From assembly GCF_009834565.1 (NCBI RefSeq), contig NZ_CP019428.1, forward strand, positions 1,054,001 through 1,118,000: 64,000 bases of DNA, in the 5' to 3' direction. The position numbers were made by a program, and so were the translations under genes. Within the stretch, counting starts at the first letter, position 1; the number at the start of each line of letters is the position of its first letter. Shown piece by piece: positions 25,474 through 35,033 of the stretch. This DNA is from Pseudomonas sp. R76 (GTDB lineage: Bacteria; Pseudomonadota; Gammaproteobacteria; Pseudomonadales; Pseudomonadaceae). Under the pieces are notes generated by a model. That model did not search any database and was not told the origin of the DNA. It saw only the letters and a program-made list of their open reading frames with translations.

Positions 25474-25887
25474 ATGCGTCAGAAAGGCTTTACCTTGATT
25501 GAGTTATTGATCGTCGTGGCAATCATCGGCATTTTGGCCACCGTCTGTTTGCCCCTGTACACCAAGCATCAGGCCAAGGCCAAGTTGACGGCGGGTTTGG
25601 CCGAAATCTCGGCGCTGAAGGCCGGTTTCGAAGACACCCTCAACCAGGGCACCGTGCCGACCCTTGCCTTGATCGGTGGCATCAGCCCCACCGCCAATTG
25701 CAAGATCGACGTGGCCGGTGATGTGGCGACCGGCGCCGGTTCCATCAGCTGTGAAATCCTTGATGCGCCTGCGCCCGTGCTGGGCAAGACCATCACCTTG
25801 ACGCGCAGCGCCACCACGGGCTGGAAGTGCGCTACCAACGCCGACGCGCAATACGTTGTAAAGGGTTGCGGCGCCGACGGGGCCTGA
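25474..25887 (+). CDS. pilA: Type IV major pilin
   Basis: A 137-residue prepilin. The leader MRQKG precedes a class IVa N-terminal helix beginning FTLIELLIVVAIIGILA, with the conserved glutamate at mature position 5. Two cysteine pairs in the globular part (NCKID ... SCEI, WKCAT ... GCGAD) include the C-terminal disulfide loop that pilins use in surface contacts. The start at 25474 follows GGAGAG at eight bases. The gene is divergent from pilC and next to tRNA-Thr, the location where P. aeruginosa strains exchange pilin alleles. Confidence 0.93.
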   Translation: MRQKGFTLIELLIVVAIIGILATVCLPLYTKHQAKAKLTAGLAEISALKAGFEDTLNQGTVPTLALIGGISPTANCKIDVAGDVATGAGSISCEILDAPAPVLGKTITLTRSATTGWKCATNADAQYVVKGCGADGA

Positions 25888-25951
25888 TTGCCGCTGGGCG
25901 GTGGGCGAGTTAGTTGCTGCACGCCCAATGCGGTGCTAGCTTTAGCCCACC

Positions 25952-26024
25952 GCCCGTGTAGCTCAGCCGGTAGAGCAGCGCACTCGTAACGCGAAGGTCG
26001 CAGGTTCGATTCCTGTCTCGGGCA
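25952..26024 (+). tRNA. tRNA-Thr(CGT)
   Basis: A cloverleaf begins gcccgtgtagctcag and contains the anticodon loop ctcgtaa (anticodon CGT) and the T arm with ggttcgattcc. The CCA end is not encoded: the sequence continues caaagg after the discriminator base. One mismatch in the acceptor stem and one at the base of the anticodon loop are visible. Synteny with the tRNA-Thr between pilA and nadC in PAO1 supports it. Confidence 0.9.
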
Positions 26025-26191
26025 CAAAGGCAATACTGTTTCAAAGGCAGCGTTTCAAAGGCAGCACTGTTTTCAGATGATCCCAGAATGGTTCTGAAGG
26101 CCAGACGAGCCGGCATTCGTGCCCGCTCTTTCGTATCTGCGCAACCTTGATGACCCAGATGCATCCCCATTCCTCGATCTAAGAGAACAAC

Positions 26192-26497
26192 ATGACCACA
26201 CCAGAAATGACCCAGGAAGAGCGGCACGAAGCAGCCCTCAAAAAGTACGTCGCGGAGTCGCCGGAACTGCTGGACGAGATCAAGGACCTGAGTGCTGATG
26301 ATCAGCGCGATCAGATCCAATGGGCATTTGAGGATGAGGCCGAGGCCCAGGGCCTGCAGCCGTGGGAGCTGACGCTCAAGTACACCTCGACTCCGGAAGA
26401 ATTCGAAGCCGCACGCCTGGCCTTGCACAAGGAGGCCGCCGAGGTGCTGGGTGTCGACTGGAACGAGTATTGCGGGATGAGCAACCTCGCGATCTAA
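26192..26497 (+). CDS. Conserved hypothetical protein (DUF6388-like)
   Basis: A 101-residue acidic, helical protein with the segment DQRDQIQWAFEDEAEAQGLQ, which I associate with a small Pseudomonas-specific family (DUF6388). It has no signal peptide or metal motif. It stands alone between tRNA-Thr and a REP pair and its function is unknown. Confidence 0.75.
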   Translation: MTTPEMTQEERHEAALKKYVAESPELLDEIKDLSADDQRDQIQWAFEDEAEAQGLQPWELTLKYTSTPEEFEAARLALHKEAAEVLGVDWNEYCGMSNLAI

Positions 26498-26574
26498 GCA
26501 CCAAGTCTGACGCGAGCTTGTTGTGGAAGGCGCGCTTGGTTGGCGAGTGGCTTGAACGGGTTAGTGGGTTTGTT

Positions 26575-26706
26575 GTGGCGAGCGGGCTTGCCCCGCGTTG
26601 GGCTGCGAAGCGGCCCCAATACAGGCACCGCGTAGTTCCAGTTACACCCTGGCGTCTGGTTTCAGGGCCGCTTCGCGCCCCAACGCGGGGCAAGCCCGCT
26701 CGCCAC
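26575..26706. repeat. Inverted REP pair, GC-rich cgagcgggcttgcc type
   Basis: Left arm 26575-26616 and right arm 26665-26706 are near-perfect inverted copies (gtggcgagcgggcttgcccc ... ggggcaagcccgctcgccac). This is a common REP type of P. fluorescens-group genomes and could form a long hairpin between two convergent transcripts. Confidence 0.9.
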
Positions 26707-26757
26707 GACTGCCCCGCTCACCGCAACAAGCAGCCGCACAATTTTCGGTCATGTGCC

Positions 26758-27606
26758 TCAGAGACTGAGGCGCATCGACAAATCCACCGCCTTCACATCC
26801 TTGGTCATCGCGCCGATGGAGATGTAATCCACCCCGGTTTCAGCGATGGGCAACAGGGTGGTTTCATTGATCCCGCCGCTGGCTTCCAATTTGGCTTTGC
26901 CGGCGTTCAGGCGCACCGCCTCACGCATGTCATCCAGGCTCAACTCGTCGAGCATGATGATATCGGCGCCCGCCGCCAGGGCTTCGCGCAACTCATCCAA
27001 ACTTTCCACTTCGATTTCGACTGGCTTGCCCGGGGCGATCTTGTGGGCCGCCGTAATTGCCTGGGCAATGCCGCCACAGGCCGCGATATGGTTTTCCTTG
27101 ATCAGGAACGCGTCATACAGGCCGATGCGGTGGTTATGGCAACCGCCGCAGGTCACCGCGTATTTCTGCGCCAGGCGCAGGCCCGGCAGGGTTTTGCGGG
27201 TGTCCAGCAGCTTGACCTGGGTGGTTGCGACAAAGTCTGCCAGGGACTGAGCGCGGGTGGCGACGCCTGACAACATTTGCAGAAAATTCAGTGCACAGCG
27301 TTCACCGCTCAGCAGCGAGCGGGCCGGGCCTTCCAGATGGAACAACGCCTGGTTGGGGCTGACGCGCTCACCGTCGGCCACCTGCCAATGCACTGCAACC
27401 CGCGGGTCGAGTTGGCGGAAGACGGCGTCCACCCAGGCGGTGCCGGCAATAACGGCCGCGTCGCGGGTAATGATCGTGGCCTTGGCCAGCCGTTCGGCCG
27501 GGATCAGTTGCGCAGTGATGTCGCCGCTGCCGATGTCTTCCAGCAGTGCGCGGCGCACGTTGGCTTCGATTTCGGCGGTGAGGTCGGCAAGACGGAGATT
27601 CGGCAT
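26758..27606 (-). CDS. nadC: Nicotinate-nucleotide pyrophosphorylase (carboxylating)
   Basis: A 282-residue enzyme that converts quinolinate and PRPP to nicotinate mononucleotide in de novo NAD synthesis. Typical segments are [19 protein letters not shown] near the start, [31 protein letters not shown] with the active-site R-K pair, and the C-terminal [20 protein letters not shown]. The start at 27606 matches the family; the longer upstream frame lacks similarity. Confidence 0.95.
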   Translation of the reverse strand: MPNLRLADLTAEIEANVRRALLEDIGSGDITAQLIPAERLAKATIITRDAAVIAGTAWVDAVFRQLDPRVAVHWQVADGERVSPNQALFHLEGPARSLLSGERCALNFLQMLSGVATRAQSLADFVATTQVKLLDTRKTLPGLRLAQKYAVTCGGCHNHRIGLYDAFLIKENHIAACGGIAQAITAAHKIAPGKPVEIEVESLDELREALAAGADIIMLDELSLDDMREAVRLNAGKAKLEASGGINETTLLPIAETGVDYISIGAMTKDVKAVDLSMRLSL

Positions 27607-27851
27607 AACAGGCTCCACAAACAAAGTGCCTCGATTATAGGGGCAGTGCAGCGATGAACACAGGCTCACCACTCATTTGCAGCGTAACGGCAGAGTTTGC
27701 TGGCGCAACTACCCTCATTTGCAAGATAATCTCGCGCCTTGCAATTGGCGTCATAGCTTTGACGTCCTGGTGATAAACGGCTTTTTGCAGCCCTAATGGG
27801 GCCTGTCGCCGATATTTCCCCACCCCAACACCGCCGTTTCAGGAGGCCAGG

Positions 27852-30008
27852 ATGCACATTGACGGGAAGGTGGTGCCAATCAACAAGGCACAGGCCACGC
27901 CATCGCCGCTCGCGCGCTTGCCGGTGGTGTTGCTGCAGGTGCGTGACAAGGCTGCTCAACAACTGCAACAAGGCTTGCAGGAGTTGTTCGATAACGCCGA
28001 CGACACCCTGTTCGAAATGGCCGACAAGGCTCGCAGCAACGTTGACCATCACATTTTCTTTGAAGCCATGCGCGACTTGCGCCTCAAGCGCAAGAATTTC
28101 GAACGCGTGTTCATGGAGCAGCTGTTCGCCGCGTTCGCCAGCCTGGGGCAAGCCGGGCGGGGCGATCCGCACTTGGTGCCGGTGGTCTCCTTTGACGCGG
28201 CGCCCGGTACGTCCAGCGATGAGCTGGAAAAAGCCGTGGCGCTGGAGGCCATGCTTGGTCGGGTGCGGCATCGCGATGGCCTGGCGCTGGGGCAATTGAC
28301 TGCGCGCTTGAGCGTGTTGCTCGGCAAGCCCCTGGATGAGCGCGATAACCCGCTGGGACCGGCACTGCTGTGTGAGTTCTTTTTGCGTGCAGGACGCAGC
28401 CTGGGGGTGGAGATCCGCGTCAAGCTGATCATGCTCAAGCTGTTTGAAAAGTATGTGCTCAGTGACGCTGACCAGTTGTTCGGCGAAGCCAACCAGTTAC
28501 TGGTTGCCACCGGGGTGTTGCCTGAGCTCAAGGCGGTGCCGTCACGTCGACCCGGCGGGCGGGCGGCGCGCGAACAACAGCATGAGGGCGGCTCGCCCAG
28601 CGTCGACCAGCCCCTTGATGAAACCGGCCAGGAAGCCTTCGCCGCCCTGCAGAAATTGCTGGCTGCCGTGCGTGGCAGCGTAGCGCCGACCCTGGAAGCC
28701 AGCGCCGAGCCGCAACCCATTGCCACGCGTGACCTGTTGCGGTTGCTCTCGCACCTGCAGCAATACGTGCCGGAACCCGAGGTTGAGGATGATTTCGACC
28801 TGCGCAACCAGCTTGGGCAGTTGTTGACCCGGGTCAGCGTCAAGAGTGGTAAATCCCGCGTCGTGGAAGAAGCGGACGAGGACGTGATCAACCTGATCGC
28901 CTTGCTGTTCGAGTTCATCCTTAACGACCGCACCGTGCCTGCGGCCTTCAAGGGCCTGATCGCGAGCCTGCAGATCCCGATGTTGAAAGTCGCGGTGCTG
29001 GACAAGAGTTTCTTCAGCCGTACCAGCCACCCGGCGCGGCGACTGCTTAATGAGATTGCTTCAGCCGCCATGGGCTGGAGCCCGCACGCGGACTATCAGC
29101 ATGACAGCCTGTATCTGCAGATTGAGCAGGTGGTTCAGTGCCTGTTGAATGATTTTGTCGAAGACCCGGCGATTTTTTCCCAACTGCTCGCGCAGTTCAC
29201 GGCGTTTACCTCGGATGAGCGTCGCCGTAGCGAGCTGCTTGAACAGCACACCCGTGAGGCCGAAGAAGGGCGCGTGCGCACGCAAGCCGCCCGTGAGCGT
29301 GTAGCCGACCTGCTTAACCGGCGTTTGCTGGGCAAGGTATTGCCACAATCGGTGGTGCAGTTTCTCCAGCAGGCCTGGAGCCAGGTGTTGTTGCTGGCCA
29401 GCCTCAAGCACGACGAACAGTCGGTGCAATGGCAGGCGGCGGTGCGCACCATGGACGAGTTGATCTGGAGTGTGGGCCTGCAGCAAGACACGCAAGCTGG
29501 CCGGCACCTGCTGGAGCAACTGCCCGGGCTGCTCGCGGCATTGCGCAACGGCTTGACCAGCGCGGCATTCGATCCCTTCAGCACGCGTGAATTTTTTGTG
29601 CGGTTACAGGCCATGCACCTTCAGTCTTGCGAAGGCGAGGGCATCGACACGTTGATCAAGGTGCGCGAGCCCTTTTCATTCAGTGCCGGGGTGCCTGACC
29701 CCGTCGAAGAGCTGCCGAGCGATGATCCGGACCTGCTCAAGGCCCACCAACTGCGCATCGGCGGCTGGTTTGAGTATCGGCAAGGCGCAGGCACCTGCTT
29801 GCGGTGCAAGCTGACGGCGATCATGGCACCGGCCAATACCTATATTTTTGTCAGCCGTACCGGGCTCAAAGTCCTGGAGAAAAGCGCCGGCCAATTGGCC
29901 ATGGCGTTTAAACGCGACGCGCTGCGCACCTTGGACGATAAACCGCTGTTCGACCGTGCGCTGGCGTGCGTGGTGGGCAACCTGCGTCAACTCAATCGCG
30001 GCAAGTGA
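27852..30008 (+). CDS. DUF1631 protein
   Basis: A 718-residue, mostly helical cytoplasmic protein of the DUF1631 family (PA4523 position). The N-terminal LARLPVVLLQVRDKAAQQLQ and FFEAMRDLRLKRKNFERVF segments are typical. The last 100 residues (LRIGGWFEYRQGAGTCLRCK, NTYIFVSRTGLKVLE) look like a PilZ-type beta barrel, although the RxxxR and DxSxxG c-di-GMP motifs are not evident. Function is not established. AGGAGG lies upstream of the ATG. Confidence 0.9.
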   Translation: MHIDGKVVPINKAQATPSPLARLPVVLLQVRDKAAQQLQQGLQELFDNADDTLFEMADKARSNVDHHIFFEAMRDLRLKRKNFERVFMEQLFAAFASLGQAGRGDPHLVPVVSFDAAPGTSSDELEKAVALEAMLGRVRHRDGLALGQLTARLSVLLGKPLDERDNPLGPALLCEFFLRAGRSLGVEIRVKLIMLKLFEKYVLSDADQLFGEANQLLVATGVLPELKAVPSRRPGGRAAREQQHEGGSPSVDQPLDETGQEAFAALQKLLAAVRGSVAPTLEASAEPQPIATRDLLRLLSHLQQYVPEPEVEDDFDLRNQLGQLLTRVSVKSGKSRVVEEADEDVINLIALLFEFILNDRTVPAAFKGLIASLQIPMLKVAVLDKSFFSRTSHPARRLLNEIASAAMGWSPHADYQHDSLYLQIEQVVQCLLNDFVEDPAIFSQLLAQFTAFTSDERRRSELLEQHTREAEEGRVRTQAARERVADLLNRRLLGKVLPQSVVQFLQQAWSQVLLLASLKHDEQSVQWQAAVRTMDELIWSVGLQQDTQAGRHLLEQLPGLLAALRNGLTSAAFDPFSTREFFVRLQAMHLQSCEGEGIDTLIKVREPFSFSAGVPDPVEELPSDDPDLLKAHQLRIGGWFEYRQGAGTCLRCKLTAIMAPANTYIFVSRTGLKVLEKSAGQLAMAFKRDALRTLDDKPLFDRALACVVGNLRQLNRGK

Positions 30009-30069
30009 TCGCAACCGCAGGGCTGAACGCGGCATACTGGTAACACCTCGTCTCATTCAAGGAACCTGT

Positions 30070-30633
30070 ATGCAGTTGGACCCCACCAGTGGTTGGTGCC
30101 AGGGCATTCGACATTGCCCTTCGCCCAACTTCAACGAGCGCCCCGCCGGCGAAATCTCACTGTTGGTGGTGCATAACATCAGTTTGCCACCGGCGCAATT
30201 TGCCACGGGCAAGGTGCATGAGTTTTTCCAGAATCGCCTGGATGTCACGGAGCATCCTTACTTTGAAGGGATTAGCGACTTACGGGTGTCTGCGCATTTT
30301 CTGATTGAACGCGACGGCGCGGTGACGCAATTTGTATCGTGCCTGGACCGCGCCTGGCATGCGGGCGTGTCCAGTTTCGCAGGGCGTGAAGTCTGCAATG
30401 ATTTTTCCTTGGGGATCGAGCTGGAAGGGACGGACGAGCTACCGTTTACCGATGCTCAATATACGTCGCTGATCGACCTGACGCGTCAGTTGCTGGCCGC
30501 CTACCCGGACATTACCCAGCAACGTATTTGTGGTCACAGTGATATCGCCCCGGGGCGCAAGACCGACCCGGGCCCGGCTTTTGATTGGTTGCGCTTTCGC
30601 AGCGCCCTGCAGGATGGAGGACACGCACGATGA
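30070..30633 (+). CDS. ampD: 1,6-anhydro-N-acetylmuramyl-L-alanine amidase AmpD
   Basis: A 187-residue zinc amidase that removes the peptide from 1,6-anhydro-MurNAc in the cytoplasm during cell wall recycling; its loss derepresses ampC in many Gram-negative bacteria. The zinc ligands are the H of LLVVHNISL near residue 34 and the H and D of CGHSDIAPGRKTDPGPAF near 155-165. SDLRVSAHFLIERDGAVTQF is the typical core. The ATGA overlap with ampE shows a two-gene operon. Confidence 0.95.
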   Translation: MQLDPTSGWCQGIRHCPSPNFNERPAGEISLLVVHNISLPPAQFATGKVHEFFQNRLDVTEHPYFEGISDLRVSAHFLIERDGAVTQFVSCLDRAWHAGVSSFAGREVCNDFSLGIELEGTDELPFTDAQYTSLIDLTRQLLAAYPDITQQRICGHSDIAPGRKTDPGPAFDWLRFRSALQDGGHAR

Positions 30634-31466
30634 GTTTTCTGGTGTTAATGCTGGCAGTCTGGATCGAGAAATTCTCGGCCCTGCGTCGGCGATTGCAGCG
30701 CGACGGCGGATGGTTGCGAGAGCTGGCCAAACTGGAGTCGAGCCCACGCCTGGGCAAGCGGCCGTGGTTGATTCTTGTGCTGCTGGTGTTGTTGCCGGTG
30801 GCCCTGCTGGCGCTGTTGCTGGTGGTGCTGGAGCCGGTGGCTTATGGGTTGCTGGCGCTGCCGGTGCACTTGCTGGTGGTGATTTACAGCCTGGGCCGTG
30901 GCGACTTGTTGGCCGAGCTTGGGCCGTTTCGCGATGCCTGGCGGCGCGGCGATCTGCAAGCCGCCGAGCATGTGGCCGAACGCGACCTGAAGATTGCGGC
31001 CGACACTGGCGAGCAATTGCTGGAGCGTGTGCAAGGCCATCTGCTCTGGCAGGCGTACCAAAGTTTTTTCGCGGTGATTTTCTGGTATTTCTTGCTGGGG
31101 CCGGTCGCGGCGCTGGCCTATCGCCTGTTGGCGTTGGCCAGCGAGCATAGCCAGAACCCCTTGGTCGCTGAACGTGCCGGGCAGTTGCGCCATGCATTCG
31201 ACTGGTTACCGGTGCGCCTGCTGGCGGCGAGTTTTGCCTTGGTGGGTAACTTTGTCGCGGTCAGCCGAGTGATGCTGCATGAACTGCTGAGCTGGGACAT
31301 CAGCGCTGCGCAACTGATGGAAAAAGTCGGTTTGGTGGCCGCTGAAATCCCACCGCCGGTGGTGGGGGCTGACGGTATCAACAGCCTCGATCGCCTGTGG
31401 GAACTGCTGCTGCGTGCGGCGGTGCTGTGGTACGCCGGGTTTGCGATCTGGACGGTGTTGCCGTAA
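30630..31466 (+). CDS. ampE: Regulatory-signalling inner membrane protein AmpE
   Basis: A 278-residue membrane protein of the AmpE/CobD-like fold with about four membrane segments (LILVLLVLLPVALLALLLVV, then SFFAVIFWYFLLGPVAALAY) and the conserved VIYSLGRGDL and AERDLKIAA segments. It is the usual partner of ampD. Its role in beta-lactamase sensing is poorly understood. Confidence 0.92.
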   Translation: MSFLVLMLAVWIEKFSALRRRLQRDGGWLRELAKLESSPRLGKRPWLILVLLVLLPVALLALLLVVLEPVAYGLLALPVHLLVVIYSLGRGDLLAELGPFRDAWRRGDLQAAEHVAERDLKIAADTGEQLLERVQGHLLWQAYQSFFAVIFWYFLLGPVAALAYRLLALASEHSQNPLVAERAGQLRHAFDWLPVRLLAASFALVGNFVAVSRVMLHELLSWDISAAQLMEKVGLVAAEIPPPVVGADGINSLDRLWELLLRAAVLWYAGFAIWTVLP

Positions 31467-31488
31467 ACGGCTGAACGCGTTTAAAAAT

Positions 31489-31577
31489 GTGGGAGCGGGC
31501 TTGCTCGCGAATACGGTAGCTCAGTCACAAATTTGTTGACTGATATTCCGCCTTCGCGAGCAAGCCCGCTCTCACAT
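31489..31577. repeat. Inverted REP pair, tgtgggagcgggcttg type
   Basis: tgtgggagcgggcttgctcg and its inverted copy ending ctcaca flank a 48-base centre. It lies downstream of ampE and may act as a transcript-end hairpin. Confidence 0.85.
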
Positions 31578-31721
31578 TTGGTTTGTGGTGTACCTGAGGT
31601 CCGTTAACCTTACGTTACAAAACTCCCTTTCAAATTGAGCTATACAGACAGAGCGCCAAATAGTGGCTATCTGCCGTATTTCCCTGCGCCTCAATAAAAA
31701 TAATAGAAAGGGAGTTCACCT

Positions 31722-33752
31722 GTGAAGAGCTTGCTCTATCCCGCCGTCGCGCTGATGAACCGCCTGAGTTTCGGCATGAAATTCAGCCTGATCAGTGTGC
31801 TGTTCCTGCTGCCGATGTTGGCGACCAACTACTTCCTGGTGCGCGACTCCTGGTCTGAATTCCAGGGCACGCGGATCGAACTGCAAAGCCTCGACCTGCT
31901 GGGCAGCAGCCTGGCGCTGCGCCGCGACCTGGAAACCCTCAATAACCAGGTTCAGATCAACGCGGTGCTCGGTCAATCCGGCAAGGCCGGTGAGCTGGAA
32001 GGCACCATCACCACCCTGGAACAGAGCGTACTAAGCCGCCTGCAAGGCCTTGAAACAATGGCCGGCGACCCGGAGCGCGTCAGCGCGTTTAACGGCAAGC
32101 GCGACGAGATGATTACCGCGTTCAAAGCCCAGCAACAGGAAACCTCGCTGCTGAGCAAAAGCGCGTTGATCGGCAAATTGCTTAACCAGGCGCAGATGCT
32201 CAGCCAGATCATCGCCAGCCAAGCCGGCTTGAGCCGCGACGCCCAGAGCGATGTGCGGCAACTCAGCGAGTTGGTCACCAGCGTCACCCCGCAGGTCACT
32301 CAAACCTTGGGTGAAGGGCGGGCCATGGGCGCGTATTCCCTGGGCCAGGGCTTTCTCAATTCAGCCTCCAGCACGCGCTTTGACGAGCTGCTGCAACAGG
32401 TGGAAAAACTCCAGGCTGAGTACGCCTTGAAGTTGCAGGATGCACTGGGTGCCAGCCAGGCCGCGCATGCGGCGCTCGACAACCTGGCCAGGGCCAGCAG
32501 CGCGAGCCTCAAGCAAGGCAGTGAAGTGTTTGAAGAACAGGTCGTGATGGTCGATACCCTCGACGCGCCTTGGCAGCCCTTTTACGAAGACGTCAGCAAG
32601 CTGATGGCCCAGACCTATCAGTTCAACGAAGCCACCCTGATGTTCATCCAGCAGCAACTCGAGCAACGCCTGGCGCAAAACCGCACGCACATGCTGGTGC
32701 TGGTCTGTGCCCTGGCGGCGGTGTTTTTTCTGATCTTCTATTTGTATGCCGGGTTCTATGCCTCCACCCGCACCACCTTGCGCCGCCTGGGGGCGACGAT
32801 GGACAAGGTTGCGGCCGGCGACATGACCGTGACCTTTGTTGCCCACAGCCGCGATGAACTCGGGGATTTGGGCCAGGTGTTCAACGCCACCGTGGCCAAG
32901 ATTCACGACTTGATCGAGCGTGTCGGGCATACCGTCAGCCAGGTAGAACAGCAGGCCGGCCAGGTGCAGACGGTGTCGGCGCACAGCAATCAGGCGGTGG
33001 CCGGGCAGCGCAGCCAGATCGAACAGGTGGCGACGGCCATGAACCAGATGTCATCCACCGCCCAGGAAGTGGCGCGCAGCGCGGCGGCGGCGGTCAGCAG
33101 TGCCCACAGCGTGAATGATGAAACCGTGAGCGGCCGTGGCCTGGTGCAGTCCCAGCAGGGCAGCATCGCGCGCCTGGCCACCGAGATTGATGAGTCGGTG
33201 CGCGTCATCAATCAATTGGCCATCGACAGCCAGTCGATCAGCAGTGTGTTGGAAGTGATCAAGAGCATCGCCGAACAGACCAACTTGCTGGCGCTGAACG
33301 CTGCGATTGAGGCGGCGCGCGCGGGTGAGCAAGGCCGGGGTTTTGCGGTGGTCGCCGACGAGGTGCGCACCCTGGCCCGGCGCACCCAGCATTCCACCGA
33401 AGAAATCGAACAGATGATCAGCCGGCTGCACAGCGGAGTCGGCGCGGCGGTGAAGGCCATGGGCACCAGCCATGCCATGGCGAACGGTACAGTTGGGCAG
33501 TCGGAGAAGGTCCAGCAGGCCCTGGAAAATATCCTCGGCGCCGTCGGCATGATCGTCGATCAGAACCAGCAGATTGCCGCGGCCGTGGAGCAGCAGACCG
33601 CTGTGGCCCACGATATCGACCAGAACATCGTGGCGATCAACCGCGCGGGCGAGCATGCAGCCCAAGGCGCGCATCAGACCGAAACGGCCAGCCGCTTGCT
33701 GTCGATGCAGGTCATCGAGTTGAAGCAATTGATCGGAGCGTTTCGCGTGTAG
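31722..33752 (+). CDS. Methyl-accepting chemotaxis protein
   Basis: A 676-residue transmembrane chemoreceptor with a GTG start after AAAGGGAG. TM1 is at about 20-42, a long helical periplasmic sensor region at 43-320, TM2 at about 321-345 ([19 protein letters not shown]), and a HAMP domain follows ([20 protein letters not shown]). The cytoplasmic signalling hairpin tip has [20 protein letters not shown]. The ligand is unknown. It corresponds in position to PA4520 of PAO1. An A-rich stretch, aataaaaataatag, just before the ribosome binding site resembles an Hfq/Crc target. Confidence 0.93.
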   Translation: MKSLLYPAVALMNRLSFGMKFSLISVLFLLPMLATNYFLVRDSWSEFQGTRIELQSLDLLGSSLALRRDLETLNNQVQINAVLGQSGKAGELEGTITTLEQSVLSRLQGLETMAGDPERVSAFNGKRDEMITAFKAQQQETSLLSKSALIGKLLNQAQMLSQIIASQAGLSRDAQSDVRQLSELVTSVTPQVTQTLGEGRAMGAYSLGQGFLNSASSTRFDELLQQVEKLQAEYALKLQDALGASQAAHAALDNLARASSASLKQGSEVFEEQVVMVDTLDAPWQPFYEDVSKLMAQTYQFNEATLMFIQQQLEQRLAQNRTHMLVLVCALAAVFFLIFYLYAGFYASTRTTLRRLGATMDKVAAGDMTVTFVAHSRDELGDLGQVFNATVAKIHDLIERVGHTVSQVEQQAGQVQTVSAHSNQAVAGQRSQIEQVATAMNQMSSTAQEVARSAAAAVSSAHSVNDETVSGRGLVQSQQGSIARLATEIDESVRVINQLAIDSQSISSVLEVIKSIAEQTNLLALNAAIEAARAGEQGRGFAVVADEVRTLARRTQHSTEEIEQMISRLHSGVGAAVKAMGTSHAMANGTVGQSEKVQQALENILGAVGMIVDQNQQIAAAVEQQTAVAHDIDQNIVAINRAGEHAAQGAHQTETASRLLSMQVIELKQLIGAFRV

Positions 33753-33879
33753 GTTGGGCGTGTAGGAATTTACCCTGGCGTGATGTGGTGCCTGTCCTGA
33801 TTTACCTGTGGATCTTTTCTGAGTACGTGAATGGGGGAGAATTTGTTTCAACCAGTCACGGACCCGGGGAGGCACGGCG

Positions 33880-34305
33880 ATGACCGCTGTTATCGGCATC
33901 AAAGGGCACTGCGCCCATTGCGACATCACGTTTTCACTCAAGCCTTGGCAGCTGAACGCCATTGCCATCCATGAGCCCTTTGGTTGCACGTACTGTCAGC
34001 GCATCTTGCAGTTGAGCTGCCCAAGACAGCTGCGCCAATTCAAGTCGCTGGACCACTGGGCCATGGTGCACCCGAGCATGATAGTGCTGACCAGTGTGGT
34101 GCTGATTGTGGCGATGGTGGCCGAATGGGTGGGGCTGCTCAGCGTGATTGGGCAACTCAATGTGTCACTGGTGGTCGTGCTGGTGCACTTTCTGGTGCTG
34201 CGTTATGCCCGGCATCGGCAGCGACTGACGTTGGACTTGCAGGCCGTCAACCCACTACCAATTGAACAACTCGCACGCATTGCGTGTGCTCGCCTCAGCC
34301 AATAG
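33880..34305 (+). CDS. Hypothetical membrane protein with N-terminal zinc-ribbon-like cysteines
   Basis: A 141-residue protein. C-x-x-C pairs (GHCAHC, CTYC) and a nearby single cysteine in the first 50 residues could bind zinc. Two membrane helices follow (MIVLTSVVLIVAMVAEWVGL, VSLVVVLVHFLVLRYA). Its last 51 bases overlap the end of tatD on the other strand, so one of the two 3' ends may be imprecise. No family is recognised. Confidence 0.65.
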   Translation: MTAVIGIKGHCAHCDITFSLKPWQLNAIAIHEPFGCTYCQRILQLSCPRQLRQFKSLDHWAMVHPSMIVLTSVVLIVAMVAEWVGLLSVIGQLNVSLVVVLVHFLVLRYARHRQRLTLDLQAVNPLPIEQLARIACARLSQ

Positions 34306-35031
34306 CAACGGGCTGATACCCATGCGTTCGGCCAGGGCGGTGCAGATGTCCGGCAAGTGTTGCGGGCTGTTGCGCTGGCCGGGGTACATGGCGGGCGCCA
34401 TGTCCGGCGAATCGGTTTCCAGCACCACCGCATCAAGGGGCAATTGGGCGAGCACCTTGTGCATGCGCAGCGCCTGGGGCCAGGTGGCCGCGCCGCCCAG
34501 GCCCAGCTTGAAGCCGAGCTTGATGTACTCGCGGGCCTCTTCAACGCTGCCGGCGAATGCGTGGATGATGCCGCCGCGCGGCAGGCGGATGCGCTTGAGC
34601 GTGGCGATCACCGCTGCGTGGCTGCGGCGCACGTGCAGCAGCGCGGGGAGCTGGAAGTCCACCGCCAGTTTCAGTTGAGCCTCAAACAGGCTTTGCTGGC
34701 GCTCGCGGTCCAGATGTTCAAGAAAGTAGTCCAGGCCGATCTCACCCATAGCGCACAGTTGCCGGTGCCCGTGCAGGCGGGTCAGCCAGTCGCCCAGCTC
34801 AGTCAGGTCGGCGGGGCGATGGTCATCGAGGTACACCGGGTGCAGGCCGAAGGCGGCGAACAAGCCTTCATCGTCTTGCACCAGGTCCCACAGCCGCTGC
34901 CAATTCTGCTGATACACGCCCAGCACCACCATGCGCCGCACGCCGAGTTGGCGGCTGTTGGCGAGGACTTCCCGGCGATCATCATCGAAGTCCGGGAAGT
35001 CCAGGTGGGTGTGGGTGTCGATCAGCTCCAC
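34255..35031 (-). CDS. tatD: TatD-family metal-dependent hydrolase
   Basis: A 258-residue amidohydrolase-fold nuclease. Metal-binding H-x-H is in IDTHTHLDFPDFDDD near residue 6, GEIGLDYF near residue 97, HVRRSHAA near 135, HAFAGSVEEA near 160 and LETDSPDMAP near 207. TatD enzymes are DNases or deoxyribonucleotide hydrolases. It precedes fruR in the opposite sense of the fru operon and lies two bases downstream of fruR, so it is likely co-transcribed with it. Confidence 0.92.
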   Translation of the reverse strand: MELIDTHTHLDFPDFDDDRREVLANSRQLGVRRMVVLGVYQQNWQRLWDLVQDDEGLFAAFGLHPVYLDDHRPADLTELGDWLTRLHGHRQLCAMGEIGLDYFLEHLDRERQQSLFEAQLKLAVDFQLPALLHVRRSHAAVIATLKRIRLPRGGIIHAFAGSVEEAREYIKLGFKLGLGGAATWPQALRMHKVLAQLPLDAVVLETDSPDMAPAMYPGQRNSPQHLPDICTALAERMGISPLLLAEASTRNACELFNW

Positions 35032-35033
35032 GC

